Positions 1-8,130 of a stretch of 37,158 bases of DNA are shown here, piece by piece. The translations under genes were made by a program, and so were the position numbers. This DNA is from Candidatus Gottesmanbacteria bacterium RIFCSPLOWO2_01_FULL_43_11b (GTDB lineage: Bacteria; Patescibacteriota; Microgenomatia; UBA10105; UBA927). The notes below the pieces were generated by a model. That model did not search any database. It saw only the letters and a list, made by a program, of their open reading frames with translations, and had not been told where the DNA came from. Location of the stretch: assembly GCA_001780985.1 (NCBI GenBank), contig MFJV01000001.1, positions 308 to 37,465 of the forward strand, given 5' to 3'. Each line of letters opens with the position of its first letter. The first letter of the stretch is position 1.

Positions 1-1
1 C

Positions 2-1075
2 TCAACCGAGGCTAAGTGTTTTGGTGCTAAAACCGGGATGCAGGTTCGTGAAGGACGGGAGCTTTGTTCAAATCTTGTTATTTTACCCTCGGATCCGGAT
101 AAATACCGCTTCGTCAATCGAAAACTCCTTTCATTGTTGCAAACGTACAGAGGCGACATTGAAGTCAAGTCTATTGACGAAATGGTTATGAAGTTTCAGG
201 AAGGAGATTTGACCTCTTTCGCTAAAGAAATCAAACGGCGCATCAAAGAAGAAATCGGAGAGTGGCTCACTGTATCTATTGGTATTTCAACAAACCGCTA
301 TTTGGCAAAAATTGCCTCAAATTTACATAAACCCGACGGATTGGATATCATTTGGAAAGAAAATATTGAAGAAACTCTAGGGAGTCTTCAACTTGAGGAG
401 CTTTCTGGCATTAAAGAAGGGAATGGTGGGAGACTGAGGCAACATGGCATAACAACTCCACTTCGTATGTACGCTGCATCAGCTGATATGCTGAAAATCG
501 CATTCCGTTCAAAGATTGGTTATGACTGGTGGCTCATGCTCCATGGTTGGGAGTCAAGTCTTTACGATTATAATGGGACCAAAACCGTCGGGCACTCTTT
601 TGCACTCCCCAAGCCATACGCCATAAAAGACCCGAGACTGCATCAAATTCTCTGCCAGCTTGTTGAAAAAATGGGTAGACGCCTTCGCAGTTATGGTTTT
701 GCTGCGTGCGGCATTCACATTTCGTGTCTTTTTGCCGATCATACCTTTTGGAATCATGGAGAAAAACATGTCCATACGCTTATTGATACCCGTGATTTGT
801 ATCGTGAAGCGTTGCGTATTCTTCTGAAAGCGCCAAATAGTCCCGTCCGGATTCTTGCGGTATCTTGTTTTTCGCTTGTTACCCATGAACAACTTTCTTT
901 CTTTGGATCATCAAAAAAGAATCTAACCAGCGCGCTTGATAACATTGCCGATAGGTGGGGAGAATTTAGTGTGTACCCAGCTCGCATGCTCGGCACACCG
1001 CAAAAAGTCCTCGACAGAATTGCGTTTGGTGGAATTAGGGGGCTTGACAAACCCATTCAAACTCCTCTAGTCTAG
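2..1075 (+). CDS. Y-family DNA polymerase (DNA polymerase IV / UmuC type), 5' partial
   Basis: Translesion DNA polymerase of the Y family. The reading frame is open from base 2 and its first residues (STEAKCFGAKTGM) match the palm motif EARxxGxxxGM, so the true start lies left of the window and the ATG at 38 is internal. A SIDE motif follows, carrying the catalytic acidic pair; the residues after it (MVM) are less typical than the usual AFLD. Next come the GISTNRYLAKIAS and HKPDG segments, an HhH-like stretch (LSGIKEGNGGRLRQHGI) and a little-finger domain. About 357 residues are visible; the N-terminal metal-binding aspartate lies outside the window. The C-terminus is short, without an evident clamp-binding tail, though I would not exclude one. 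Whether it is DinB or UmuC cannot be settled from the fragment. Confidence 0.9.
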   Translation, partial: STEAKCFGAKTGMQVREGRELCSNLVILPSDPDKYRFVNRKLLSLLQTYRGDIEVKSIDEMVMKFQEGDLTSFAKEIKRRIKEEIGEWLTVSIGISTNRYLAKIASNLHKPDGLDIIWKENIEETLGSLQLEELSGIKEGNGGRLRQHGITTPLRMYAASADMLKIAFRSKIGYDWWLMLHGWESSLYDYNGTKTVGHSFALPKPYAIKDPRLHQILCQLVEKMGRRLRSYGFAACGIHISCLFADHTFWNHGEKHVHTLIDTRDLYREALRILLKAPNSPVRILAVSCFSLVTHEQLSFFGSSKKNLTSALDNIADRWGEFSVYPARMLGTPQKVLDRIAFGGIRGLDKPIQTPLV

Positions 1076-1083
1076 TATATAAA

Positions 1084-1160
1084 CTATCAAGAGATGTAGC
1101 TTTGCTACACAACAACCGATCCCGGTGGGCACCGGGACACGGTGCTCAAAATTAAGATAG
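1084..1160 (+). promoter_or_regulatory. Candidate SAM-I-clan riboswitch aptamer upstream of metK
   Basis: Closing stem P1 is CTATC (1084-1088) with GATAG (1156-1160). It is followed by AAGAGA (1089-1094), the J1/2 signature of SAM-I/SAM-IV aptamers. P2 is a short hairpin TGTAGC-TTT-GCTACA (1095-1109). P3 is built from CAACC (1113-1117) and GGTG (1141-1144), reproducing the AA/U internal loop that binds SAM, with an upper helix TCCCGGT (1120-1126) and ACCGGGA (1131-1137). The next gene is SAM synthetase, a standard target of this class. P2 seems too small for the usual kink-turn and pseudoknot, and one P3 base pair (1112 with 1145) is mismatched. It may therefore be a divergent or minimal variant. 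Confidence 0.72.
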
Positions 1161-1161
1161 G

Positions 1162-1178
1162 CCCTTGGTTCGCAGGGG
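1162..1178 (+). promoter_or_regulatory. Shine-Dalgarno-sequestering hairpin of metK leader
   Basis: CCCTTG (1162-1167) can pair with CAGGGG (1173-1178) around a 5-nt loop. The 3' arm holds AGGGG (1174-1178), the ribosome binding site 6 nt before the metK ATG. The hairpin begins one base after the aptamer P1 stem, so it looks like a translational expression platform for the riboswitch. No T-run follows, which argues against a transcription terminator. Pairing was read by eye and not folded by program. Confidence 0.6.
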
Positions 1179-1184
1179 AAAACT

Positions 1185-2288
1185 ATGAAAACACATTTTA
1201 CTTCAGAATCTGTCGCAGCAGGACACCCGGACAAAATTTGCGACCAGATATCTGACGCAATTGTCGATGCAGCCCTTGCTCAATATCCCAAGTCCCGCGT
1301 TGCAGTTGAAACGCTTGTTACGGTAAACCGAATTGTTCTTGCCGGTGAAGTGACGACTCCAAAAAAACTTAACTATGAAAAAATCGCACGCGGAGTGATT
1401 AAATCGTTAGGTTACACAAAAGATCTCTACAATTTTACATATAAATCGCCTTTGTCAATTTACATTCACGAGCAGTCACCGGATATTGCAGTTGGTGTCG
1501 ATGATGGCGGAGCCGGCGACCAGGGAATGATGTTTGGTTACGCCACCGACGAAACCCCGGAATTTATGCCCATGCCGATTCTCCTTGCCCATAGGCTTGT
1601 TGAAAGGATGGACCAGGTGCGGGAGAAAAAGATTATTCCGGCACTTCGACCGGATGGGAAAAGTGAGGTGAAGATTGTCTACGAAAACGGGAAACCAAAA
1701 GCGGTAGAGCGGGTTGTGTTAGCCGTTCCTCATGATCCGAAAGTATCCAACGGACAACTTAAGAACTTGCTTTTTGAGCATGTGGTCAAACCAGTTGTAC
1801 GAAAGTATAAACTGAAAGCCCCGGCACTCAAAGATGTGATTGTTAACGGAACCGGAAAATGGGAAATTGGCGGGCCGGCAAGCGATACAGGGGTGACAGG
1901 AAGAAAAATTATCGTTGATACTTACGGTGCATTTGCCCGTCATGGTGGAGGAGCATTTAGCGGGAAAGATCCGACAAAAGTTGATAGAAGTGCAGCCTAT
2001 GCAGCCCGCTATATTGCAAAAAATATTGTGGCACACCGCCTTGCGAAACGGGCAGAAGTTCGCGTTGCCTATGTCATAGGACACCGCGAACCTTTAGCAA
2101 AAGCGATTGAGACCTTTGGTACGGAAAAGAAATCGATGAAAACAATCGAGGATTTTGCATGGAAACTTCTCGACCTTTCTGTGGGAGGGATTATAGAAGG
2201 ACTTAAGCTTCGTCGCCCGATGTATAGAGAGGCCGCCCGTTACGGTCACTTTGGCAGAAACGGATTCCCCTGGGAAAAAATTATCTAA
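1185..2288 (+). CDS. metK: S-adenosylmethionine synthetase
   Basis: Makes S-adenosylmethionine from methionine and ATP in the cytosol. The 367-residue protein opens with the ATP-binding segment GHPDKICDQISDAIVD. It carries GAGDQGMMFGYA (the diphosphate loop) near residue 115, and GGGAFSGKDPTKVDRSAAY near residue 255 with the catalytic lysine and aspartates. It ends with the family C-terminus (YGHFGR..FPWE). Length is slightly under the usual 380-400. The start has an AGGGG ribosome site 6 nt upstream, which lies in a hairpin below a candidate SAM riboswitch, so product feedback on translation is likely. It converges on the PfkB kinase with a 4-bp overlap. Confidence 0.97.
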   Translation: MKTHFTSESVAAGHPDKICDQISDAIVDAALAQYPKSRVAVETLVTVNRIVLAGEVTTPKKLNYEKIARGVIKSLGYTKDLYNFTYKSPLSIYIHEQSPDIAVGVDDGGAGDQGMMFGYATDETPEFMPMPILLAHRLVERMDQVREKKIIPALRPDGKSEVKIVYENGKPKAVERVVLAVPHDPKVSNGQLKNLLFEHVVKPVVRKYKLKAPALKDVIVNGTGKWEIGGPASDTGVTGRKIIVDTYGAFARHGGGAFSGKDPTKVDRSAAYAARYIAKNIVAHRLAKRAEVRVAYVIGHREPLAKAIETFGTEKKSMKTIEDFAWKLLDLSVGGIIEGLKLRRPMYREAARYGHFGRNGFPWEKII

Positions 2289-3061
2289 GAGATGGCTTTC
2301 GCCGCCGCTTGGGAAGCGATCTTCATGGATTTTTGAATATCCTTTGTTTGTAAATACGTCACAACAAAATACGCTTGATACACATCTCCTGCACCCGTAG
2401 TATTTTTCGTTTGAACGGCTAACGACGATTCTTTGTACATTTTGTTTTTCGTAAACACAATACTTCCCCGTTTACCTAAAAGAGCAAGGACGAGACAATG
2501 GAAAGATAACTGCTGAAGTATTGCAAGCGACCGTGAATCTTCAACACTTTTAATAATTACATCGAGAGATTTAGCGTATTGTTTGATAATGGAAACCGGA
2601 TAACTATCAAGAGATGTACCGGCAAAATCCCCAATTTTTAGCGTTTTTCTCAAATCTATGGAACAAAATTCATCAAACAGCCGTTTGGTTGAGGTAAAAA
2701 GAACTGCCCGTGCTGCGTCGTGGGAACGTAGGAATGTCCGATCACTTGTCACTGTCTTAATAGCAGCCGTTTTCCAATCGCTGTACGTTGGTTTAGTGTT
2801 GACGAGTTTAATCTTTATCGTGTCGGTGTTTCCTGAAATTCTTGTGAGATGAGTAAAGTCTATATTATTTTTTTTGAAGCTTTGCAAAAATTTATTTCCA
2901 ATAGAATCAGTTCCGATTGCAGAAATAATACTCGTATGTGCTCCTGCCTTTGATGCGGCGAGGGCCACATTGTATGCAGTACCGCCAAGTTTTACCGTTC
3001 CATCATCATATATATCAGCGCAGCAATCACCGATCGAAGCAAAACGGATGATCTTATTCAT
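2285..3061 (-). CDS. PfkB-family carbohydrate kinase (fructoselysine-6-kinase-like)
   Basis: A 258-residue ribokinase/PfkB-fold sugar kinase. The N-terminal IGDCCADIY and GGTAYNVALAASKAGA segments give the substrate-binding glycine motif. NTTGAGDVYQAYF near residue 220 holds the anion-hole glycines and the catalytic aspartate of the family. The opening IGDxCxDxY resembles fructoselysine-6-kinase (FrlD), but substrate cannot be read from sequence and no deglycase partner is nearby. The protein is shorter than the usual 290-310 residues. The start ATG lies 6 nt after a TATAAC box on the minus strand, suggesting a near-leaderless mRNA. The 3' end overlaps metK tail to tail. Confidence 0.85.
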   Translation of the reverse strand: MNKIIRFASIGDCCADIYDDGTVKLGGTAYNVALAASKAGAHTSIISAIGTDSIGNKFLQSFKKNNIDFTHLTRISGNTDTIKIKLVNTKPTYSDWKTAAIKTVTSDRTFLRSHDAARAVLFTSTKRLFDEFCSIDLRKTLKIGDFAGTSLDSYPVSIIKQYAKSLDVIIKSVEDSRSLAILQQLSFHCLVLALLGKRGSIVFTKNKMYKESSLAVQTKNTTGAGDVYQAYFVVTYLQTKDIQKSMKIASQAAAKAIS

Positions 3062-3067
3062 ATTTAC

Positions 3068-3075
3068 GTTATAAT
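3068..3075. promoter_or_regulatory. Overlapping divergent -10 boxes
   Basis: TATAAC (minus, 3073 to 3068) sits 6 nt before the kinase ATG. TATAAT (plus, 3070-3075) sits 6 nt before a small plus-strand ORF. The two boxes overlap, so only one polymerase could be bound at a time. No convincing -35 was found on either side. Confidence 0.4.
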
Positions 3076-3081
3076 ATTACC

Positions 3082-3252
3082 ATGTCAAACGAATTTCAGA
3101 GATTACTTGTTTTCGCTCGATCGAATGTCGCTCGAAAGGTAACTTCACAACGGAAACTACGGATGCACGCCATGCGTCTCCATCTGAATTCGCTGCAACG
3201 CTTAGGATGGTGGTACAATACCTTCGATGAACGAAGCTCGTCCGCTTGCTGA
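3082..3252 (+). CDS. Possible small basic protein, 56 aa
   Basis: An ATG 6 nt after a TATAAT box opens a 56-residue frame rich in Arg, Lys and aromatic residues (for example QRKLRMHAMRLHLNSLQRL). It ends inside the first codons of rarA in another frame. It resembles no family I recognise. It could be a real leaderless small gene or a chance frame in the rarA upstream region; the close -10 spacing is the main support. Confidence 0.3.
   Translation: MSNEFQRLLVFARSNVARKVTSQRKLRMHAMRLHLNSLQRLGWWYNTFDERSSSAC
3214..3219 (+). promoter_or_regulatory. -10 box for rarA
   Basis: TACAAT lies 7 nt before the rarA ATG at 3227, so the transcript would begin at or within a base or two of the start codon. 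There is no Shine-Dalgarno sequence. The -35 region is weak. Confidence 0.5.
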
Positions 3253-4360
3253 TATTCTTCGACCGAAAAACCTTGATGAAGTTGTTGGACAAGAACACCT
3301 TGTTGGAAAATCCGGCGTGATTCGAAAAATGCTCTCTTCCAACTTTTTACCGTCAATGATTTTTTGGGGACCACCAGGATGCGGAAAAACAACGCTTGCA
3401 TATCTTCTCGCAACACTTACAGATAGTGAATTTGTCAGTAAATCTGCAGTAACAACAACTCTTGCAGAAGTTCGGGGAATCATAAAAAACGTTACCGGGC
3501 GTACAATTTTTTTTCTTGACGAAATACACAGATTTAATAAAGCACAGCAAGATGCGTTGCTTCCGGCAGTTGAAAAAGGCACGATCATCTTAATCGGTGC
3601 TACCACGGAAAATCCGTCATTTGAGGTAATTTCCCCGCTTTTATCACGATGCAGAGTTGTTGTATTAAAACAACTAAGTTCAGAAGAATTAAAAAAAATC
3701 GCTTGGAAAGGATTGAAGTATCTACAAAGGAAAATGGATGCAAATGCTGAAATATTTTTGCTTGAAGTTGCCAATGGTGATGCGCGAGCACTTCTCAACA
3801 TTCTTGAAATCGCGTCTCAAATCATAGAAGGTTCGCATACTTCTATAACGAGTGAAATAATTGAGCAGGCGGCGCAGAGGAAAATGCTTCAATATGATCA
3901 AGTGGGTGATGAGCACTACAACACAATTAGTGCGTTTATTAAATCCATGAGGGCAAGTGACGTTGATGCGGCGCTTTACTACCTTGCCCGAATGGTAGCA
4001 GCAGGAGAAGATCCACTTTTTATAGCACGTAGAATGGTTGTATTTGCCTCGGAAGACGTCGAAAGTCCGACGGCACTCGTTGTAGCCAATGCGGTTTTTG
4101 ACGCATGTCATAAAATCGGTTACCCGGAATGTCAGGAAAACCTTGCTGCCGGTGTTGTCTACCTAAGTAACGCCAAAAAAGACAGAAGTGCCTACGATGC
4201 GTACTTTCGGGCGCTCGATGATGTGAGAAAATACGGAAATCTTCCCATCCCGATGACTATCCGAAACGCACCGACAAAATACGACCCCTATACCAAAGAA
4301 AGCTTACTTCCTGATAGAATGAAAGGTAAGAAGTACTATCTGAAGGGGGGTGAAAAATAA
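3227..4360 (+). CDS. rarA: Replication-associated recombination protein A (AAA+ ATPase)
   Basis: RarA/MgsA acts at stalled replication forks and is a relative of the clamp loader. The 377-residue protein starts with the family opening PLADxLRPxxLDEVVGQEHL. It has Walker A GPPGCGKT at 48-55, Walker B with sensor FFLDEIHRFNKAQQDALLP, the arginine-finger SPLLSRC segment, and the C-terminal tetramerisation region (VARMVAAGEDPLFIARRM, LPIPMTIRNAPT). Domain order is canonical, and length is a little short of 430. The start follows a TACAAT box by 7 nt. The stop overlaps the next ATG (TAATG), so the next gene is translationally coupled. Confidence 0.95.
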   Translation: MNEARPLADILRPKNLDEVVGQEHLVGKSGVIRKMLSSNFLPSMIFWGPPGCGKTTLAYLLATLTDSEFVSKSAVTTTLAEVRGIIKNVTGRTIFFLDEIHRFNKAQQDALLPAVEKGTIILIGATTENPSFEVISPLLSRCRVVVLKQLSSEELKKIAWKGLKYLQRKMDANAEIFLLEVANGDARALLNILEIASQIIEGSHTSITSEIIEQAAQRKMLQYDQVGDEHYNTISAFIKSMRASDVDAALYYLARMVAAGEDPLFIARRMVVFASEDVESPTALVVANAVFDACHKIGYPECQENLAAGVVYLSNAKKDRSAYDAYFRALDDVRKYGNLPIPMTIRNAPTKYDPYTKESLLPDRMKGKKYYLKGGEK

Positions 4361-4614
4361 TGGATGTTCAAGTTGGTAAAGTAACCCATTTCTACGACAA
4401 AATCGGTGTCGCCATTGTTGAAGTCATGAATCAACCGCTTAAAGTAGGTGATACGGTAAAAGTTTCAGGTCATGACAATGAATTTACCCAAAAAGTTGAA
4501 TCATTACAGGTCGAGCATAAGCAGGTCAAAGAACTTGCCGTAGGCGAATCAGGCGGTTTTAAAGTTGACCAAGCGGTTAAAGTTGGCGATATTCTCTACT
4601 TAACGACAAAGTAA
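4360..4614 (+). CDS. EF-Tu domain-2-like small protein
   Basis: 84 residues with the pattern of a translation-factor beta-barrel (domain 2 of EF-Tu): VGKVTHFYDKIGVAIVEV, PLKVGDTVKVSG, and VKVGDILYL at the end. Similar stand-alone proteins in Patescibacteria are usually labelled translation elongation factor-like, and the same barrel occurs at the end of U32 peptidases/hydroxylases. It is read through a TAATG overlap with rarA. Its role is not known: it lacks the GTPase domain and may bind RNA or act as an accessory barrel. Confidence 0.7.
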   Translation: MDVQVGKVTHFYDKIGVAIVEVMNQPLKVGDTVKVSGHDNEFTQKVESLQVEHKQVKELAVGESGGFKVDQAVKVGDILYLTTK

Positions 4615-4630
4615 ATAGGAAATTCTTCAT

Positions 4631-4711
4631 ATGCAAACCGAGCATTCTGCCGGTGGTATTATCGTTTCACTTTATAAAAAACAATGGAAATTAAACGAGC
4701 TCCGGATGTAA
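4631..4711 (+). CDS. Possible 26-aa ORF resembling a NUDIX N-terminus
   Basis: An AGGA (4617-4620) lies 10 nt before an ATG that opens MQTEHSAGGIIVSLYKK and stops after 26 residues. EHSAGGIIV is a common first strand of NUDIX hydrolases. The frame stops well before any NUDIX box. It may be a relic left by a deletion, or chance. Confidence 0.25.
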   Translation: MQTEHSAGGIIVSLYKKQWKLNELRM

Positions 4712-5076
4712 AAAAAATTGTTTCGAATATTCTCAAACACACACCATTTCTTTATATACAGGGGAGGAGTATTGTGTGCATGAGAAGTTTCGGGGCCAAA
4801 AGCCGGGCACGGGCGCGCATTTGGAGCTTTCCAAAGATTTGGCAACAAGCACTCGATGTTTCTCCTCATTACATAATTGAAGTAATATCCGCGCATTTTG
4901 ATCACCTCTCCGATGATGATAAAATTCGGGTCCTAATTCATGAACTCATGCATATCCCTAAAAATTTTTCTGGTGCGCTTGTTCCGCACCGCGGGATTCA
5001 TAAAAAAATTAATCACCGTTCGGTAGAAACGGTATTTCAAATCTACAAACAAAATGATTACTCTCATTCACGGTGA
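4684..5076 (+). CDS. Putative metallopeptidase (HExxH)
   Basis: 130 residues containing IRVLIHELMHIPKNFSG, an HExxH zinc motif (HELMH) at about residues 80-84, followed by HRGIHKKINHRSVE with further possible zinc-ligand histidines. This pattern fits the putative phage/bacterial metallopeptidase family of unknown substrate. No signal peptide is visible, so it is probably cytosolic. An AT-rich TATAAA lies 5 nt before the ATG. The 3' end overlaps the holA start by 23 nt, so the two are likely co-transcribed. Its biological role is unknown. Confidence 0.65.
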   Translation: MEIKRAPDVKKIVSNILKHTPFLYIQGRSIVCMRSFGAKSRARARIWSFPKIWQQALDVSPHYIIEVISAHFDHLSDDDKIRVLIHELMHIPKNFSGALVPHRGIHKKINHRSVETVFQIYKQNDYSHSR

Positions 5077-5734
5077 CGATATTGACGCCTCTCGACAAGC
5101 GCTTAATACTTTTAAAAAAGAAGCGAAGTCTAAAGAATTACGACAGCTAGACGGCAGGAGTGTTGATGCAACAATGCTTACACAAACACTCGAATCAGGC
5201 TCACTATTTGGAAAAGAATATGTTGTTATTATTGAAAATTTATTCGGCAAACTTGGAAAAAAAATAAAAATCATTGAATCTTTATCAACAATACTTCGTA
5301 AATCAAACAGTCAAATTATTTTATGGGAAAATAAAGAATTAAGTGCAACTGTCATAAAAAGCCTCGGAAAAGTGGATGGTAAACTTTTTAAAACACCGAT
5401 TATTCTCTTTCAATTTTTAGATAGCATCGTTCCCGGCCGGAAAAGCAATGCTTTGATATTATTTCAGAAGCTTGAAACAACTCAACCGGTTGAAATTGTC
5501 TTTATGATGCTCTTTCGAAGAATACGGCAACTTCTCATAGTGATAAGCGGTAGTTCTCCGGAAGGGTTGCAACCATGGCAGACTAGTCGCTTACGAACAC
5601 AAGCCAAAATGTTTTCACAAGAGAAATTACTTGACCTTTACCGGACACTTTTGGATATTGAGTATTCCATAAAGTCAGGAGCATCGCCATTCACACTCGG
5701 TAGCCACATACGACAATTTCTGATATCGTTATAA
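5054..5734 (+). CDS. holA: DNA polymerase III delta subunit, short form
   Basis: The clamp-loader subunit that opens the beta clamp. The opening (ITLIHGDDIDASRQALNTF) is the HolA N-terminus, and SLFGKEYVVIIENLF matches the motif that usually reads xLFxxxRLVxVxx. The C-terminal half (MLFRRIRQLLIV, QEKLLDLYRTLLDIEYSIKSG) fits the helical collar domain. At 226 residues it is about one third shorter than E. coli HolA, as seen in other reduced genomes. It overlaps the metallopeptidase gene and is 3 nt from the phosphohexomutase. Confidence 0.8.
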   Translation: MITLIHGDDIDASRQALNTFKKEAKSKELRQLDGRSVDATMLTQTLESGSLFGKEYVVIIENLFGKLGKKIKIIESLSTILRKSNSQIILWENKELSATVIKSLGKVDGKLFKTPIILFQFLDSIVPGRKSNALILFQKLETTQPVEIVFMMLFRRIRQLLIVISGSSPEGLQPWQTSRLRTQAKMFSQEKLLDLYRTLLDIEYSIKSGASPFTLGSHIRQFLISL

Positions 5735-5737
5735 CAT

Positions 5738-7093
5738 ATGGATTTATCTATATTTAAAGATTACGACATTCGTGGAATATATCCTGATCAACTTAATGCG
5801 GATGTTGTAAAAAAAATTGCGTACGCAATCGTTCGAAAATTCTCTCCAAAATCCATTGCAATGTGCCGCGATATGAGGCTATCAGGCAAAGAACTTCGTG
5901 ACGCAATGGTAGAAGTCTTCGTATCTTTAGGGGTTGATGTTTATGATGCTGGACTGGTCGGAACGGAGATACAGTATTTTATCGCAGGAACAAAACCTTA
6001 TGATTTGGTTCTCATGCTTTCTGCGTCTCATAATCCTCCCCAGTATAACGGAATAAAATTAGTTCAAAAGGGACCAATAGCTGTAACAAGCGAAAGTGGC
6101 CTTTTTGCTATTCGTGATCTTCTTAACGAAAATCCATTACCGAATGCAGAAACTCCAGGAAAAGTTACAGACATAGATGTCATGGATGAATGGAAAGATA
6201 AAATACGATCGCTCGTTAATCTATCATCGTTTAAACCACTCAAGGTTGTTGTTGATGCAGGAAACGGTATGGCAGGCAAACTTATCCCGAAAGCGTTTGA
6301 GGATCTCCCGTTTGAGGTGAAGTCGTTATTTATGGATTTGGATGGGACATTTCCCAATCACGTCCCCAATCCGCTCATTGAGTCAAACAACATAACGCTG
6401 ATTGAAACAGTACGAAAAGAAAAAGCAGATCTTGGACTTACCTTTGACGGTGATGCTGACCGCGTATTTCTTATTGACGACAAAGGAAGATTTGTCAGCG
6501 GTACGATTACCTCAGCTCTTCTCGCCCGTTATATATTAAGAAAATATCCCGGAGAGCTTATTCTCTATAACGCAATTTGCGGCAAGGTTGTTCCTGAGAC
6601 AATACAAAAATACGGAGGGAAATCCAAACGGGTACGCGTGGGTCACAGCTACATAAAACAATACATGAAAGAAACAGGAGCAATTTTTGCAGGAGAACAT
6701 TCCGGCCACTATTACTGGCGGGATTACTTTCGAGCAGAAAGCGGTGCACTCACTTCTCTTATTATTCTATCATTACTTTCTGATGAAACGAAAAAATTAT
6801 CAGAAATCGTTGATGAACTTTCAATCTATCCCGCAAGCGGAGAAATAAATTTTGTACTTGCCGATATTCCAAAAACGCTTGATTTGCTTCGTAAAGGCTT
6901 CCCCGACGCCAAATCCACCGACGAGGTTGATGGAATATCTGTGTGGTATGATCAATATTGGTTTAATGTGAGGGCGAGTAAAACTGAACCATTGTTACGA
7001 CTAAACGTTGAAGCCGACACAGGGGAGATTCTTAAGCAAAAAACAGACGAACTAGTAACAAAAATAGAATCCTTTGGAGGAAAAAGAAAATGA
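5738..7093 (+). CDS. manB: Phosphomannomutase / phosphoglucomutase
   Basis: Interconverts hexose-1- and hexose-6-phosphates in the cytosol, feeding sugar-nucleotide synthesis. The 451-residue alpha-D-phosphohexomutase has all four motifs. FKDYDIRGIYP is at the N-terminus. SASHNP at 95-100 holds the phosphoserine (Ser97). The metal loop DGDADR is at 237-242. The sugar-binding GEHSGH is near residue 322, and RASKTEPLLRLN binds phosphate at the C-terminus. Specificity for mannose or glucose cannot be told. It is first in a tight series of carbon genes and overlaps the next gene by 4 bp (ATGA). Confidence 0.93.
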   Translation: MDLSIFKDYDIRGIYPDQLNADVVKKIAYAIVRKFSPKSIAMCRDMRLSGKELRDAMVEVFVSLGVDVYDAGLVGTEIQYFIAGTKPYDLVLMLSASHNPPQYNGIKLVQKGPIAVTSESGLFAIRDLLNENPLPNAETPGKVTDIDVMDEWKDKIRSLVNLSSFKPLKVVVDAGNGMAGKLIPKAFEDLPFEVKSLFMDLDGTFPNHVPNPLIESNNITLIETVRKEKADLGLTFDGDADRVFLIDDKGRFVSGTITSALLARYILRKYPGELILYNAICGKVVPETIQKYGGKSKRVRVGHSYIKQYMKETGAIFAGEHSGHYYWRDYFRAESGALTSLIILSLLSDETKKLSEIVDELSIYPASGEINFVLADIPKTLDLLRKGFPDAKSTDEVDGISVWYDQYWFNVRASKTEPLLRLNVEADTGEILKQKTDELVTKIESFGGKRK

Positions 7094-8109
7094 ATGAACT
7101 CGATAGTGCAAATGTTTTAGGCTCCACAATGCTATTTCCGGATCAATGTGAACAGGCATGGACGGAATCTTCATCACTTTCTTTCGGAGACAGATACAAA
7201 AATATATATAACATTGTCGTCTGCGGTATGGGTGGATCCAGATTTCCGCCAAAAACAATCAAAGAATTATTCCGTGATCGAATCAAAGAGCCATATGAAA
7301 TCGTTGAAGATTATACACTTCCTTCCTATGTTGATTCCGATACACTCGTTATTCTTTCCTCGTATTCCGGAACGACTGAAGAGGTTATTTCCTGTGCCAA
7401 TGACGCAATAAAACGCGGATCAAGAATTACCGGAGTTACAAGCGGAGGCCAAATTGCCCAAATACTTCGGGAGCACACAGGGTATGTTTTTACTCCCAAG
7501 CATAATCCTTCAGATCAACCCCGTATCGGTGGCGGGTACCTTCTCATGGGTCACATAGGCTTACTCAAAGCCTTAAATCTTCTCGAAATAGATAGTAGTG
7601 AAGTTGAAGAAGCTATCAAATTTATACGGGAGCAAACGTCAAATATTCAAAGTAAAGCCAAGGATCTTGCGAAAGAGCTAAAAGACAAACATACATTTAT
7701 TATTACATCAGAGTTTCTCAAAGGATTCGGGAATGGATTTGGGAATCAGCTAAATGAAACGGCAAAGATTATATCCGACCCGAGAAATATTCCGGAACTT
7801 AATCACCATCTGATGGAGGGATTGAAATATCCCGATACGCTTCACACAAATGGATTATTTCTTTTTTTCGTGTCGGATTTGTACTCAGCGCAAGTTCAAA
7901 AACGTTACAGAGTAACCGAAGAAGTTGTAAAAAAACAAAACATACAAACACTTAACGTTGTTTTGACAGGGAAAACAAAACTCTCGCAGGCGTTGGAAGC
8001 ATATACACTCTCTGGATTTACTTCGTTTTATTTAGCAATGTTCAATAATCTCGATCCAAGCAAAATTCCTTGGGTTGATTACTTCAAAAAAGAGCTTGCA
8101 AAAGACTAA
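7090..8109 (+). CDS. Bifunctional phosphoglucose/phosphomannose isomerase
   Basis: Interconverts fructose-6-P with glucose-6-P and mannose-6-P. The 339-residue, single-unit SIS-fold protein is of the type first described in Crenarchaeota, not the large bacterial Pgi. Visible motifs are VVCGMGGS near residue 46, the phosphate-binding SSYSGTTEEV near residue 90, and ELNHHLMEG near 235, which should carry the catalytic Glu/His. The gene overlaps the mutase stop by 4 bp. Together the pair link fructose-6-P from the bisphosphatase downstream to hexose-1-P. Confidence 0.9.
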   Translation: MNELDSANVLGSTMLFPDQCEQAWTESSSLSFGDRYKNIYNIVVCGMGGSRFPPKTIKELFRDRIKEPYEIVEDYTLPSYVDSDTLVILSSYSGTTEEVISCANDAIKRGSRITGVTSGGQIAQILREHTGYVFTPKHNPSDQPRIGGGYLLMGHIGLLKALNLLEIDSSEVEEAIKFIREQTSNIQSKAKDLAKELKDKHTFIITSEFLKGFGNGFGNQLNETAKIISDPRNIPELNHHLMEGLKYPDTLHTNGLFLFFVSDLYSAQVQKRYRVTEEVVKKQNIQTLNVVLTGKTKLSQALEAYTLSGFTSFYLAMFNNLDPSKIPWVDYFKKELAKD

Positions 8110-8130
8110 GTCCCCCTGCATACTGAATAT

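Noticed and set aside
554-1056. Minus-strand frames of 112 and 100 aa
   Set aside because: Antisense to the Y-family polymerase; composition is that of a shadow frame.
1096-1136. Hairpins GTAGC-GCTAC and CCCGGT-ACCGGG read as a terminator after the polymerase gene
   Set aside because: No T-run follows either stem, and both fit as P2 and P3 of the SAM-type aptamer.
3096-3801. Long minus-strand open frames opposite rarA (106 and 199 aa)
   Set aside because: They lie antisense to a complete RarA with all motifs and show no family pattern of their own.
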